A stretch of 64,000 nt of DNA. Source: Edaphocola aurantiacus (GTDB lineage Bacteria; Bacteroidota; Bacteroidia; Chitinophagales; Chitinophagaceae). The DNA lies in contig NZ_VOSI01000002.1 in the NCBI RefSeq assembly GCF_019797745.1, positions 870,242 to 934,241 of the forward strand, in the 5' to 3' direction. Under the pieces are notes generated by a model. That model had not been told where the DNA came from, searched no databases, and saw only the letters and a program-made list of their open reading frames with translations. Position numbers and translations under genes: made by a program. Each line of letters opens with the position of its first letter. The first letter of the stretch is position 1. Below, in pieces: positions 19,101-26,415 of the stretch.

Positions 19101-19165
19101 CCTTACAGATGAGTGAAGCCGGACATACGCAGGACGGAGCACTGATCGGGACATTCACCTTCTAA
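16145..19165 (+). CDS. Exported VIT/VWA-domain protein with helical-repeat region and DUF2135-like C-terminus
   Basis: 1006 residues. Signal peptide about residues 1-20 (ends VRAQ). A VIT domain (about 25-150) has the usual pattern ATTQMTLTFLNKSDRTLEG, TFPMPQGVTISGFALDI and EVFESIENRRVDPGLLEQ. A VWA-like region (about 260-430) includes DVLLFTDGMSTYG; its first MIDAS motif (DxSxS) is not obvious, so metal binding is uncertain. Then comes a charged low-complexity linker (about 600-700), a TPR-like helical region (about 720-880), and a C-terminal beta domain resembling DUF2135/YfaP (WNHLNTDIDLWVTQPNGE, then GPEQFLLKKAIKGKYTIE). Bacterial VIT/VWA proteins are thought to mediate surface protein contacts; the role here is unknown. 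It stands alone between two terminators. Confidence 0.85.
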   Translation: MIRQFLLCCLLLCTTFIVRAQHPTLALSDGSHDVQLDKVSVDINIVGNIATTQMTLTFLNKSDRTLEGTLTFPMPQGVTISGFALDINGKMRQAVPVSKAKATEVFESIENRRVDPGLLEQVEGNNFRTRIYPFLPHASRTIMITYEEALKLDSRYQLRYHLPLDYAQPVASFDLKATVTASTAKPVLAEQPDGSFSFTQTGPSYIAQLHKTSFQPRRALTINLPKEINTVEALYAPNTDNSAYFVINDYRKAQFKQKQWSSKIDLIWDVSLSGLERNHEKELQVLDLFFKQQPNAIVDLKLLNHRLVNSGTYAIQNGNWSALRKKLQSLVYDGATDFSVLNKAYILDKNNRDVLLFTDGMSTYGPQAGRIPTSFFTFIAAQKADFVAMQQLSSGGKLINLNTATVADAVAQINTIYYRFMGIEQANVSEVYPVRNTEVSGHMVITGLLPANMHEVTLLYGWDGKVTERRKVVLQRSNNTALNIHKLWAQQKIDALNGDYKQNAATITELAQQFGIVTRNTSLMVLEEVADYVRYNITPPQELMEEYLRLKKESSVAEEERMNDLLTRSVEMTAQLKTWWQTVFTAQKRYPQPPEKPEAARAAAVEVAEDRMVDKSVSSAHDVESQLAPAASASPVVEAVMKKEAGESNTLQFADPVTQESNFTTSAVTTYNWTATDSTATDGLDIAASDATAEATIADDGYGSETVVPVSDEPYMQVLKSSKQPYATYLRERKQYQDKATFYYNVAQYFYKRKSVDTAIQILSNIAELNIEDAPLMKILVYKLKEWKQYEKELWCAGKVLEWRPMDLQSHRDYALALEDNGRYQEALDGLYGILQGSYSPEAADRDAGVEEILVMEINRLISLHKGQLNTKHIRKELIQELPVDIRVVINWNHLNTDIDLWVTQPNGERCMYNTPTTSAGGRISNDFTNGYGPEQFLLKKAIKGKYTIETNYFGESRFVLSGATTVMAEVYLYYASGKEERKVITLQMSEAGHTQDGALIGTFTF

Positions 19166-19202
19166 ACAATAAAGGCTGCACTCAGTGCAGCCTTTATTGT
19201 TT
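19164..19202. terminator. Bidirectional terminator overlapping both stop codons
   Basis: Perfect dyad of 19+19 bases around a single C: aaacaataaaggctgcact and its complement. It overlaps the stop of the VIT/VWA gene (19163-19165) and touches the stop of the minus-strand gene (19202-19204). The two convergent genes are only 36 bases apart. Confidence 0.88.
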
Positions 19203-20125
19203 TAATTCGATTTAATCCATAACTGGAATTCCTTCTGATTCAGATCCGGGACATTGAGTTTCTTTACAATCGCAGAATCATTAACCCAGTACATTGCAGG
19301 TACAAATAATCCGGCTATATCGCGGAATGGTTTCTGCTCCAGGAAGCTGTAAGGGATATTTGTCGCTTTAGTATCCTCCAGGAAATCGTTGAGCATAGTA
19401 TTGCGGGTACTATCAACCTCAGGGTCCATAAACACCAGTTGAATAGGCAGTGTGCTATCTGCTTTTTTCATAGCACTCAGGCTGCGGGCGGCATCACGGC
19501 AATGAGAACAGGTCATACTCAGGAAGCCAACGAAATGTTTGCCATGTCGTAAATCGGCTTGCGGAACATGTTTCGCCTGTGGTCCGTATAATTTGGATAC
19601 CGGAATATGTTTCAGCTGTGCAGGGAAGATCACGAAAGGTACAGCAATGATTACCGGCACTACCAGCAGGCTGGTAATCTGCTGCCAGGTACTACGCTCC
19701 GGTTTCGAAGTATATTTCCACAGCAGACCGAACAAGATCAGCAGCACTATATTTTTCAGTATAGAGGCCAGTGGAGTCATAGGGACCATGCTGCCCATAC
19801 AGCCACAGTTTACATCATTACCCGCATTGAAATACAATATAGTCAGGTGAATGGTAAACAGGATCAGCAGCCAGAACGAGGCCCTGATCACCCATTTGCG
19901 ACTGCCATAAATATTTAGCAGCAGCAGTAAACCCAGAGCTGCTTCCAGCCCTATAAAAAAGCGGGCCGCATACACCGATACCAGCTGCGGTACATATAGC
20001 TGCGAGTGGATCGTGTATTCAAAATGCTGGATCGGCTGGGTTTTGGTAAATGCAGAAAAGATAAAGAAACAGCCTAATAAAGAAGAAAGCAGGAAGATCA
20101 GGAACTGTTTTACACTATATTTCAT
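19202..20125 (-). CDS. DoxX/MauE-like membrane protein with thioredoxin-like C-terminus (BT_3928 type)
   Basis: 307 residues. The N-terminal half has four hydrophobic helices of the DoxX/MauE type (LLSSLLGCFFIFSAFTKTQP, then a Cys pair in NDVNCGCMGS). The C-terminal half looks like a thioredoxin-fold domain with a CxxC in MTCSHCRDA and a peroxiredoxin-like PFRDIAGLFVPAMYWV. The layout matches the Bacteroidota 'BT_3928 family'. It probably moves or holds reducing equivalents across the inner membrane for envelope disulfides; this is inference from CxxC and topology. It ends at the shared bidirectional terminator. Confidence 0.8.
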   Translation of the reverse strand: MKYSVKQFLIFLLSSLLGCFFIFSAFTKTQPIQHFEYTIHSQLYVPQLVSVYAARFFIGLEAALGLLLLLNIYGSRKWVIRASFWLLILFTIHLTILYFNAGNDVNCGCMGSMVPMTPLASILKNIVLLILFGLLWKYTSKPERSTWQQITSLLVVPVIIAVPFVIFPAQLKHIPVSKLYGPQAKHVPQADLRHGKHFVGFLSMTCSHCRDAARSLSAMKKADSTLPIQLVFMDPEVDSTRNTMLNDFLEDTKATNIPYSFLEQKPFRDIAGLFVPAMYWVNDSAIVKKLNVPDLNQKEFQLWIKSN

Positions 20126-20156
20126 AACTCAATAATTAAGAATAGGTACGAAAATA

Positions 20157-20188
20157 AAACCGATATTCTGTAAATAGAATATCGGTTT
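20157..20188 (-). terminator. Terminator after the small lipoprotein gene
   Basis: Stem aaaccgatattct with its exact complement and a 6-base loop; on the minus strand the stem is followed by ttttatttt. Confidence 0.75.
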
Positions 20189-20211
20189 GTCTATAAAACG
20201 TTAAATATTGT

Positions 20212-20721
20212 TTATTGAATATCAAATGTACCTTCGGTCAGTACTACTTTGTTAGATGTATTACCTACCTCAGCTACTGCTGTATTGAAGGTTCCTACAT
20301 AACTACCGGTAGTCGTTACATGATAGTTTGCATTGGTCGTATTGCTGGTATAATGCGTTGCATAACCGTCAACCATGATGGTGTATACAACTTGTACATT
20401 GCCACCTACCGGATATTTTTTATTACCGTCGTAGTTGCTGATGGTGAATCCTACACTTCTGAAGTTTTTGTCATCACGTTCAAAACCATATTGAATACCG
20501 GTCACTGTCAGGGTTTTTACGCCGCTTACATCTGTCAGTGTTGCAGATTGTTGTTCTGCTATAAACATGTCGCCGTCAATCTTACATTTGAATGTGCCTT
20601 TGAAAGGATTGTTTGTAACAGGCTCTTGAACATCAGGTGTTGCATCATAATCTTTCTGACAAGAAACAAATGAAAAGCATAAAGCCAGTAGCAGCGCTGA
20701 TAATTTGAAAATTTGTTTCAT
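20212..20721 (-). CDS. Small lipoprotein, DUF6252-like
   Basis: 169 residues. A lipoprotein signal peptide ends in FSFVSCQKD. The mature part has the FKCKIDGDMFIAEQQSAT pattern seen in Bacteroidota DUF6252-type lipoproteins, followed by a beta-rich stretch with NKKYPVGG and a C-terminal strand. Function unknown. It has its own -7 box 49 bases upstream and its own terminator, so it appears to be a single-gene transcript. Confidence 0.75.
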   Translation of the reverse strand: MKQIFKLSALLLALCFSFVSCQKDYDATPDVQEPVTNNPFKGTFKCKIDGDMFIAEQQSATLTDVSGVKTLTVTGIQYGFERDDKNFRSVGFTISNYDGNKKYPVGGNVQVVYTIMVDGYATHYTSNTTNANYHVTTTGSYVGTFNTAVAEVGNTSNKVVLTEGTFDIQ

Positions 20722-20769
20722 AATGATTTATAGCGTTTATGTATATGTAAGAGGTAAAGATAATTATTA

Positions 20770-20777
20770 CAAAAGTA
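20770..20777 (-). promoter_or_regulatory. -7 box for the small lipoprotein gene
   Basis: Minus-strand TACTTTTG fits TAnnTTTG, 49 bases before the start codon. Confidence 0.55.
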
Positions 20778-20789
20778 ATTTCAAAACAT

Positions 20790-21740
20790 TTATGGTTTAA
20801 AAAATGGCTGTGCTGCAGCGTCACGGAACTCCTGCCAGATCTGGCTCACAATCTTGCCGGCTGGCATAATATCCTGTATCATGCTACTCACCTGTCCGAT
20901 CTCCAGCTCTCCTTCTTCCATATCTCCTTCAAACATTCCTTTCTTTGCCCTTGCGCGCCCCAGGATCTGTTCCAGTTGCTCGAGTGTTGCCCCTTCGCCT
21001 TCGGCACGGGAAACTTCCTGGTAGAACTTGTTTTTGAGTAATCTTACAGGAGTATGTTTTTTGAGTGATAATTGTGTGTCTCCTTCCTGTGCAGTGATTA
21101 CCGCCTGTTTGAAACTTGCATGGCTACTGGCCTCTTCACTGCATACAAACCTGCTGCCGATCTGAACGCCTTCTGCGCCCAGTACCATTGCAGCCATCAT
21201 ACTGCGCCCACTACCGATACCGCCTGCTGCGATCAGTGGAATATCAATGGCTTTGCGCACATTAGGGATCAGGCACATGGTTGTGGTCTCTTCCCTTCCG
21301 TTATGTCCGCCGGCCTCGAAACCCTCCGCTACAACTGCATCCACACCGGCATCCTGGCTCTTAAGTGCAAACTTGGCACTGGATACCACATGTACTACCG
21401 TAATGCCCGCATCTTTCAGCATTGGGGTCCATGTTTTTGGATTGCCGGCTGAGGTAAATACGATAGGCACTTTGGCTTCAATAATATGTTTGATATGCTG
21501 ATCAATATCCGGGTATAATAAGGGCAGGTTAACGCCGAAAGGCTTGTCTGTAGCCGCTTTACACTTGTCCAGATGTTCCTTCAATATTTCGGGGTACATA
21601 CTTCCTGCACCGATAAGGCCCAGTCCGCCGGCATTACTTACTGCGGAGGCCAGGCGCCAGCCCGATGCCCAGATCATACCGGCTTGTATAATAGGGTATT
21701 CAATCTGGAACAATTGGGTAATTCTGTTGTCTGTTAACAT
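20790..21740 (-). CDS. Nitronate monooxygenase family FMN protein (2-nitropropane dioxygenase-like)
   Basis: 316-residue FMN-dependent TIM-barrel protein. Motifs: YPIIQAGMIWASGWRLASAVSNAGGLGLIG at the N-terminus (read in pieces), VVAEGFEAGGHNG with the conserved His-Asn-Gly, PLIAAGGIGSGRSMMAAMVLGAEGVQIGSRF for phosphate binding. The family contains nitronate monooxygenases and FabK enoyl-ACP reductases; the short C-terminal part and AGGHNG motif favour the former, but FabK cannot be excluded. It lies 27 bases downstream of the nucleotidyltransferase gene, probably in the same transcript. Confidence 0.85.
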   Translation of the reverse strand: MLTDNRITQLFQIEYPIIQAGMIWASGWRLASAVSNAGGLGLIGAGSMYPEILKEHLDKCKAATDKPFGVNLPLLYPDIDQHIKHIIEAKVPIVFTSAGNPKTWTPMLKDAGITVVHVVSSAKFALKSQDAGVDAVVAEGFEAGGHNGREETTTMCLIPNVRKAIDIPLIAAGGIGSGRSMMAAMVLGAEGVQIGSRFVCSEEASSHASFKQAVITAQEGDTQLSLKKHTPVRLLKNKFYQEVSRAEGEGATLEQLEQILGRARAKKGMFEGDMEEGELEIGQVSSMIQDIMPAGKIVSQIWQEFRDAAAQPFFKP

Positions 21741-21767
21741 AAATCTGCTGCGTAAAAAATGATATGA

Positions 21768-22766
21768 TTATTTGCCGAAATCGATATCTGTATTATCACC
21801 GATATTCAGGCTCTGGCTCATGCCCCTTACAAAGGCATCACTACCAATAATAGAAGATTTGAGTACCACTTCTTCCAGTACCGCAAAGGACCCGATAATG
21901 GAGTTGCTGACAATAGAAGAATTGATGGTGGAATGCTCTCCGATGGTTGCATTAGGACCGATGATCGAGTTCTCGATCTTACAGCCTTCTGCAATACTTA
22001 CAGGAGGTAAAATTACGGTATTGGGAAACTGGTAATTGTACGTCAGGCTGCTCTTCTGACCTTTCAGCAAGATCGCATTGGTCTCCAGCAGGGTCTCCTT
22101 CTTACCACAGTCAAACCAGTTATTAACCTTAAAAGATTTGAACACCGCACCATCATCGATCATGAGCTGCAAGGCTTCTGTAAGATGGTATTCACCATCT
22201 ATAGTACCTATACCATGATCTATACAATAGTCAAGTGTTTTATAAAGCGATTGCGATTCTTTAATCTTGAAGACGCCTACCAATGCCATATTTGATTTAG
22301 GGATCAGTGGTTTCTCCACCAGTCTGAAGACTGTTCTGTCGTCCCCGATTTCTGCTACCCCGAACAAACGAGGATCATCTACCCTCCTGACGCCGATTTC
22401 AGAATGCGGGCTATTGATAATGGCCTTGATATCATAATCACAGATCGTATCTCCGTACACAATAAAAATTTCATCGTCATTGACAATGTCCTTCGTCAGC
22501 CATATGGCATGGCCCGTACCTTTACGGTCATTCTGGGTCACAAAATGGCATTTCAGTTCCGGGTATTTCTTGTTGATATAATCCTGGATCTTATCGCCGA
22601 GGTACCCGATCACAAAAATAAATTCATGGATTCCGTTTTCCAGTAGCTGTTCAACAATAACACTTAAGATCGTTTTCCCGGCTATAGGGATTAAAGCTTT
22701 GGGCTGTGTGTATGTGTGCGGGCGTAATTTGGTGCCTGCTCCAGCCAGAGGGATGATCGCTTTCAT
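21768..22766 (-). CDS. Sugar-phosphate nucleotidyltransferase with left-handed beta-helix C-terminus
   Basis: 332 residues. The N-terminal nucleotidyltransferase domain has the signature LAGAGTKLRPHTYTQPKAL, the metal-binding YGDTICDYD and VEKP. The C-terminal third (from about residue 245) has hexapeptide-like repeats (IAEGCKIENSIIGPNATIGE). This is the architecture of long glucose-1-phosphate thymidylyl/uridylyltransferases, which make activated sugars for surface polysaccharides. The exact nucleotide and sugar cannot be read. The neighbours do not form a polysaccharide locus. Confidence 0.87.
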   Translation of the reverse strand: MKAIIPLAGAGTKLRPHTYTQPKALIPIAGKTILSVIVEQLLENGIHEFIFVIGYLGDKIQDYINKKYPELKCHFVTQNDRKGTGHAIWLTKDIVNDDEIFIVYGDTICDYDIKAIINSPHSEIGVRRVDDPRLFGVAEIGDDRTVFRLVEKPLIPKSNMALVGVFKIKESQSLYKTLDYCIDHGIGTIDGEYHLTEALQLMIDDGAVFKSFKVNNWFDCGKKETLLETNAILLKGQKSSLTYNYQFPNTVILPPVSIAEGCKIENSIIGPNATIGEHSTINSSIVSNSIIGSFAVLEEVVLKSSIIGSDAFVRGMSQSLNIGDNTDIDFGK

Positions 22767-22901
22767 CGGATGTTAATTGATACCGCAAAATAAGTTAATT
22801 GCCCGGCTCAAAAAAGTTATTTTATGATTTCTTAAAAAAGATTTATGCCAAAAAATTATATCTTTAAGATGAATTTAATCACACTTTAAAAACAAAACAC
22901 T

Positions 22902-23165
22902 ATGAGTAACATTATCTTTTGGATCATTTTCGGAGGTATAGCAGGCGTAATTGCCAAATGGATCATGCCCGGCAAGAACGAGCCCCAGGGGTGTATTATC
23001 ACCATTATCCTGGGTATTGTAGGTGCCCTGGTCGGTGGCTTTATCGGAAATTTATTATGGGGATCTACCGGTGTTACCGGCTTCGGAGTTAAAAGTTTTG
23101 CCTTAGCTGTAGGCGGCGCATTATTAGTACTCTGGATATATGGCAAATTTGCCGGCAAACGCTAG
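22902..23165 (+). CDS. GlsB/YeaQ/YmgE-family small membrane protein
   Basis: 87 residues with three hydrophobic segments and the conserved start IIFWIIFGGIAGVIAKWIMPG, then IILGIVGALVGGFIGN and a final helix. The family (also called transglycosylase-associated, GlsB/YeaQ/YmgE) is linked to general stress responses; biochemical activity is unknown. Single gene; it faces the SET-domain gene head-to-tail without a clear dyad terminator between them. Confidence 0.9.
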   Translation: MSNIIFWIIFGGIAGVIAKWIMPGKNEPQGCIITIILGIVGALVGGFIGNLLWGSTGVTGFGVKSFALAVGGALLVLWIYGKFAGKR

Positions 23166-23201
23166 TATATAAAAAAAGCAATATAGTGCGCAGTGTCATC
23201 T

Positions 23202-23594
23202 TTAATGAGCATCAAACCATAGTGGTCTGGCATCATCCCAATCGCCATTATAGTTAATCAGCAATTCCTCATTAGCATTGATGCTGCGTACTGTTCTTAT
23301 CATGATGATCTGCTGTTCAAAGTCCATATAGTACTCACAATTGGAGCTATAGCTATGGTTGTACATAGAGATGTAACCCCATGCAGCACAGCATAGTTCA
23401 TTATTCTCTCCCCACTCAAAGATATAATCATGCAGCGGTGTCTGATCTAGCAGTTTGCGGTCTGCACCACTCATAGCCAGTACAGGAGATATTTCTATAA
23501 TTACATTTTCGGGTAGGTCTTCAGAGGTATATACACCTCTTCCTTTGGTACTCGTCTGATCTATATATAGGCATTCCGCTATCTGTAATTGCAT
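23202..23594 (-). CDS. Free-standing SET-domain protein (putative protein-lysine methyltransferase)
   Basis: 130 residues consisting almost wholly of a minimal SET domain. The opening KGRGVYTSEDLPEN corresponds to the SAM-binding GxG strand, YNHSYSSNCEYY (Asn79-His80-Ser81) to the NHS motif, and ANEELLINYNGDW to the GEEL..(D/N)Y motif with the catalytic Tyr115. All key elements are present, so methyltransferase activity is plausible. No pre-SET, post-SET Cys cluster or fusion domain. Its substrate is unknown; bacterial SET proteins have been linked to chromatin-like or ribosomal targets. It sits downstream of clpX but beyond a weak hairpin. Confidence 0.87.
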   Translation of the reverse strand: MQLQIAECLYIDQTSTKGRGVYTSEDLPENVIIEISPVLAMSGADRKLLDQTPLHDYIFEWGENNELCCAAWGYISMYNHSYSSNCEYYMDFEQQIIMIRTVRSINANEELLINYNGDWDDARPLWFDAH

Positions 23595-23613
23595 ATATTC
23601 TTCTTTTAAGCAA

Positions 23614-23644
23614 CAAAATGCATACCGTTATGATATGCATTTTG
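23614..23644 (-). terminator. Possible terminator downstream of clpX
   Basis: Inverted repeat caaaatgcata/tatgcattttg with a 9-base loop; the stem is A/T-rich and lacks a long T tract on the minus strand, so terminator function is uncertain. Confidence 0.4.
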
Positions 23645-23663
23645 CCATGATTTTAAATATTGA

Positions 23664-24908
23664 TTAGCCCGCAGTGCGTAAGACATCCAGCTTACCGCGG
23701 TCCAGTTTTTCTTTTGCATATTCCAGCGTAATGGTGAATAATCCATTATGTTCTGCAGATGGTAATTCATACATAGCATCGGTAAGGATCATTTCACAGA
23801 TGGTTCTCAAACCACGGCCACCCAGTTTGTACGTGTGTGCCTTATCTACCATATACTCTAATGCATCGTCATCCACTTTCAGATCTATATTCTCATATTC
23901 AAACAAACGCTTGTATTGTCTGATGAGCGCATTCTTAGGTTCTGTAAGGATTCGCTTTAAAGCAGGTTTGTCTAATGGGTTCAGATAAGTAACTACAGGT
24001 AAACGACCCAGTAATTCCGGGATCAGTCCGAATGCCCTCAGATCCTGTGCATTTACATACTGCAGCAGATTACTTCTGTCCAGCTTATTCTTTTCTTCTG
24101 TGCTTTTAAAACCGATAGCGCTGGTTTCGATACGACGGGAAATCATTTTGTCGATCCCTTCAAACGCTCCGCCACAGATAAACAGGATATTTTGTGTGTT
24201 GATCTTCACCATTTTCTGATCGGGGTGCTTGCGGCCGCCTTGTGGTGGCACCAGTACTTCCGAACCTTCCAGTAATTTCAACAGTGATTGCTGCACGCCC
24301 TCACCGCTTACATCTCTGGTAATGGATGGATTATCACTTTTACGACCGATCTTATCGATCTCATCAATGTACACAATACCTTTCTCAGCTGCCGTTACAT
24401 CATAGTCACAAGCCTGTAATAGACGGGTCAGGATACTTTCTACATCCTCTCCCACATAACCGGCCTGTGTAAACACAGTAGCATCAGCGATGGCAAAAGG
24501 AACCTGTAAAATACGGGCCACTGTTTTGGCCAGCAGGGTCTTACCGGTACCGGTTTCTCCCACCATGATGATATTTGATTTTTCAATCTCCACATCATCA
24601 GTAGTTACATGCTTTAATCGCTTGTAGTGATTATACATGGCTACTGCCATTACTTTCTTCGCATCGTCCTGGCCGATAATATACTGGTCCAGGAAATTGG
24701 TAATTTCTTTGGGCTTCAGAATTTTATGCTGATTAATGTCGTACTGTGCGGATACACTCTTTTTTGCTTCCGGCTTGTCATTAATCATATTGCTGGCCTG
24801 CTGTATACAATCGTCACAGATATTTCCCTGAACACCTGTGATGAGCAGTCCTACTTCCTGTTCACTTCTTCCACAAAAAGAGCAGGACTGGCCATTTTTT
24901 TTTGCCAT
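23664..24908 (-). CDS. clpX: ATP-dependent Clp protease ATP-binding subunit ClpX
   Basis: 414-residue AAA+ unfoldase. The N-terminal zinc finger has CSFCGRS and CDDC; then come Walker [13 protein letters not shown], the pore-1 loop GYVGEDVES, Walker [13 protein letters not shown], sensor/box VII around [11 protein letters not shown], and sensor 2 [10 protein letters not shown]. An IGF-type ClpP-docking loop is represented by the stretch around ETSAIGF. It recognises tagged substrates and threads them into ClpP. It is the last gene of the greA-DUF-HIT-clpX run and is not linked to the clpP pair, as would be usual in many bacteria. Confidence 0.97.
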   Translation of the reverse strand: MAKKNGQSCSFCGRSEQEVGLLITGVQGNICDDCIQQASNMINDKPEAKKSVSAQYDINQHKILKPKEITNFLDQYIIGQDDAKKVMAVAMYNHYKRLKHVTTDDVEIEKSNIIMVGETGTGKTLLAKTVARILQVPFAIADATVFTQAGYVGEDVESILTRLLQACDYDVTAAEKGIVYIDEIDKIGRKSDNPSITRDVSGEGVQQSLLKLLEGSEVLVPPQGGRKHPDQKMVKINTQNILFICGGAFEGIDKMISRRIETSAIGFKSTEEKNKLDRSNLLQYVNAQDLRAFGLIPELLGRLPVVTYLNPLDKPALKRILTEPKNALIRQYKRLFEYENIDLKVDDDALEYMVDKAHTYKLGGRGLRTICEMILTDAMYELPSAEHNGLFTITLEYAKEKLDRGKLDVLRTAG

Positions 24909-24946
24909 AATTTAATTAGTCAGTTTTATGAATACTTTACTTGGGA

Positions 24947-25336
24947 TTAAAGGTGTGCCAGGATTTTTTCCTGCACCATCTTCAGCTCCTCATTACTTAA
25001 TTTCAGCTTTTCGTTGGTGAAATTGATATCGTCTGCATTGTTGATCGGCAGCAGGTGCATATGTGCATGCGGTACTTCTATACCGATCACACTCAGGCCG
25101 CAGCGATTGCAGGGAAATGCTTTTTCAATAGCCAACGCAATTGGTTTTGCAAAGTTCAGCCATTTAGACAGAATATCTGCATCTACATCCCATATTTTAT
25201 CAGTTTCCTTTTTCGGAACCACCAATACATGTCCCTCTTTTAAAGGGAATATATCCAGGAATGCATAAAAATCATTGTCTTCGGCTATTTTAAAGCTTGG
25301 GATCTCACCTGCAATAATCTTAGTGAATATGGACAT
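24947..25336 (-). CDS. HIT-family nucleotide hydrolase
   Basis: 129 residues. The histidine triad HAHMHLLP near residue 95 follows the HIT pattern; GEIPSFKIAEDNDFYAFLDIFP (in pieces) and GHVLVVPKKETD are typical of the Hint/HinT branch. These enzymes hydrolyse purine nucleoside phosphoramidates or AMP-lysine. It lies 6 bases after the preceding membrane-protein gene and 38 before clpX. Confidence 0.92.
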   Translation of the reverse strand: MSIFTKIIAGEIPSFKIAEDNDFYAFLDIFPLKEGHVLVVPKKETDKIWDVDADILSKWLNFAKPIALAIEKAFPCNRCGLSVIGIEVPHAHMHLLPINNADDINFTNEKLKLSNEELKMVQEKILAHL

Positions 25337-25342
25337 ATGCGA

Positions 25343-25816
25343 TTAGAATTTAAAAATTATGCTATCATTACCTGTCCCGTTATAGGGTGCAGTCTGTATA
25401 GCCTTTTTATAATTATTGATCTGAACCCAGTAAATGATCCAGCAGATAATGGCTGCAAGACCGGATAAGAAACCAAGCAAGGGCACAACGGTTGTACACC
25501 TGAGTACGCTCATTGCAATGCCTGTTCCATTGGCCGGGTTGGCCTCTGAAAGCGGGAATGACCTCACCTTTGATTCCTTAAGAATGGATTCAGACAGATT
25601 GTTTACTACAATGAATGACCATACCAGGTTGAAAACAGGAATGAGCAGCAGCCAGGTGTTATTGGGCGCCATGGTCCTGTTCTGTTCTGAAATGGCTTTG
25701 AATGTATTTCTTAATGTGAGAATGTACAGGATATTGACCAATAGGTACACAGCCACAATGCCGATAAGTATCAGCACAATGGTTACATCAAAACTATCCC
25801 GGTAAGTCAGGCCCAT
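25343..25816 (-). CDS. DUF4328-like integral membrane protein
   Basis: 157 residues with four hydrophobic helices (about 12-32, 53-70, 107-128, 118-138). The order of conserved features (NTWLLLIPVFNLVWSFIVV, then a loop, then a pair of helices ending IICWIIYWVQINNYKK) resembles DUF4328 proteins. Function unknown. It is inserted between greA (12 bases upstream) and the HIT gene, so it belongs to that transcript. Confidence 0.7.
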   Translation of the reverse strand: MGLTYRDSFDVTIVLILIGIVAVYLLVNILYILTLRNTFKAISEQNRTMAPNNTWLLLIPVFNLVWSFIVVNNLSESILKESKVRSFPLSEANPANGTGIAMSVLRCTTVVPLLGFLSGLAAIICWIIYWVQINNYKKAIQTAPYNGTGNDSIIFKF

Positions 25817-25828
25817 TAACAGTATATA

Positions 25829-26311
25829 TTAGATTCCGATTTCTTCGATTCTGAATTGCAGTTTTCCGGCAGGCACATCGATATCAGCGATTTCGCCTAC
25901 GGCTTTCCCCAGTAAGCCTCTTCCGATAGGGGAGGTTACAGAAATCTTACCGGCTTTAAGGTCGGCTTCTTTTTCTGATACTAAATGATACTCTACCAGT
26001 TTTTTGGTTTTCATATTTGTAATCTTAACCTTGCTCAGTACGGATACTTTACTCAGGTCCAGATCTTTTGTATCAATTACTCTGCTATTGGCAATAATAC
26101 TTTCCAGCTTGGCGATTTTGGCCTCATGAAGGCCCTGAGCCTCTTTGGCCGCGTCATATTCAGCATTTTCTTTTAAGTCGCCTTTTTCGCGTGCTTCAGC
26201 AATAGCTTGTGCTATTTCTGATCTACCCGCGGTTTTTAATTCGGCAAGCTCTCCTCTCATTAGCTCCAGGCTTTCTTTCGTAACATAGTTTACCGTTGAC
26301 ATAATAATCAA
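25829..26311 (-). CDS. greA: Transcription elongation factor GreA
   Basis: 160 residues from 26311, or 157 from the second ATG at 26302, which gives the usual start MSTVNYVTKE. The N-terminal coiled-coil finger carries the acidic tip GDLKENAEYDAAKEAQ that stimulates transcript cleavage in backtracked RNA polymerase. The C-terminal FKBP-like domain ends with SPIGRGLLGKAVGEIADIDVP. First gene of the greA-DUF-HIT-clpX run. Confidence 0.96.
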   Translation of the reverse strand: MIIMSTVNYVTKESLELMRGELAELKTAGRSEIAQAIAEAREKGDLKENAEYDAAKEAQGLHEAKIAKLESIIANSRVIDTKDLDLSKVSVLSKVKITNMKTKKLVEYHLVSEKEADLKAGKISVTSPIGRGLLGKAVGEIADIDVPAGKLQFRIEEIGI

Positions 26312-26415
26312 TTTTTAGGTTATTACATAAAAATAAAACACACAATGTACCCGATGGTTGCGAGATACATTGCGTGCATTAACTATAGCGAAGTTAAGGC
26401 TTTACAATCAATTGA

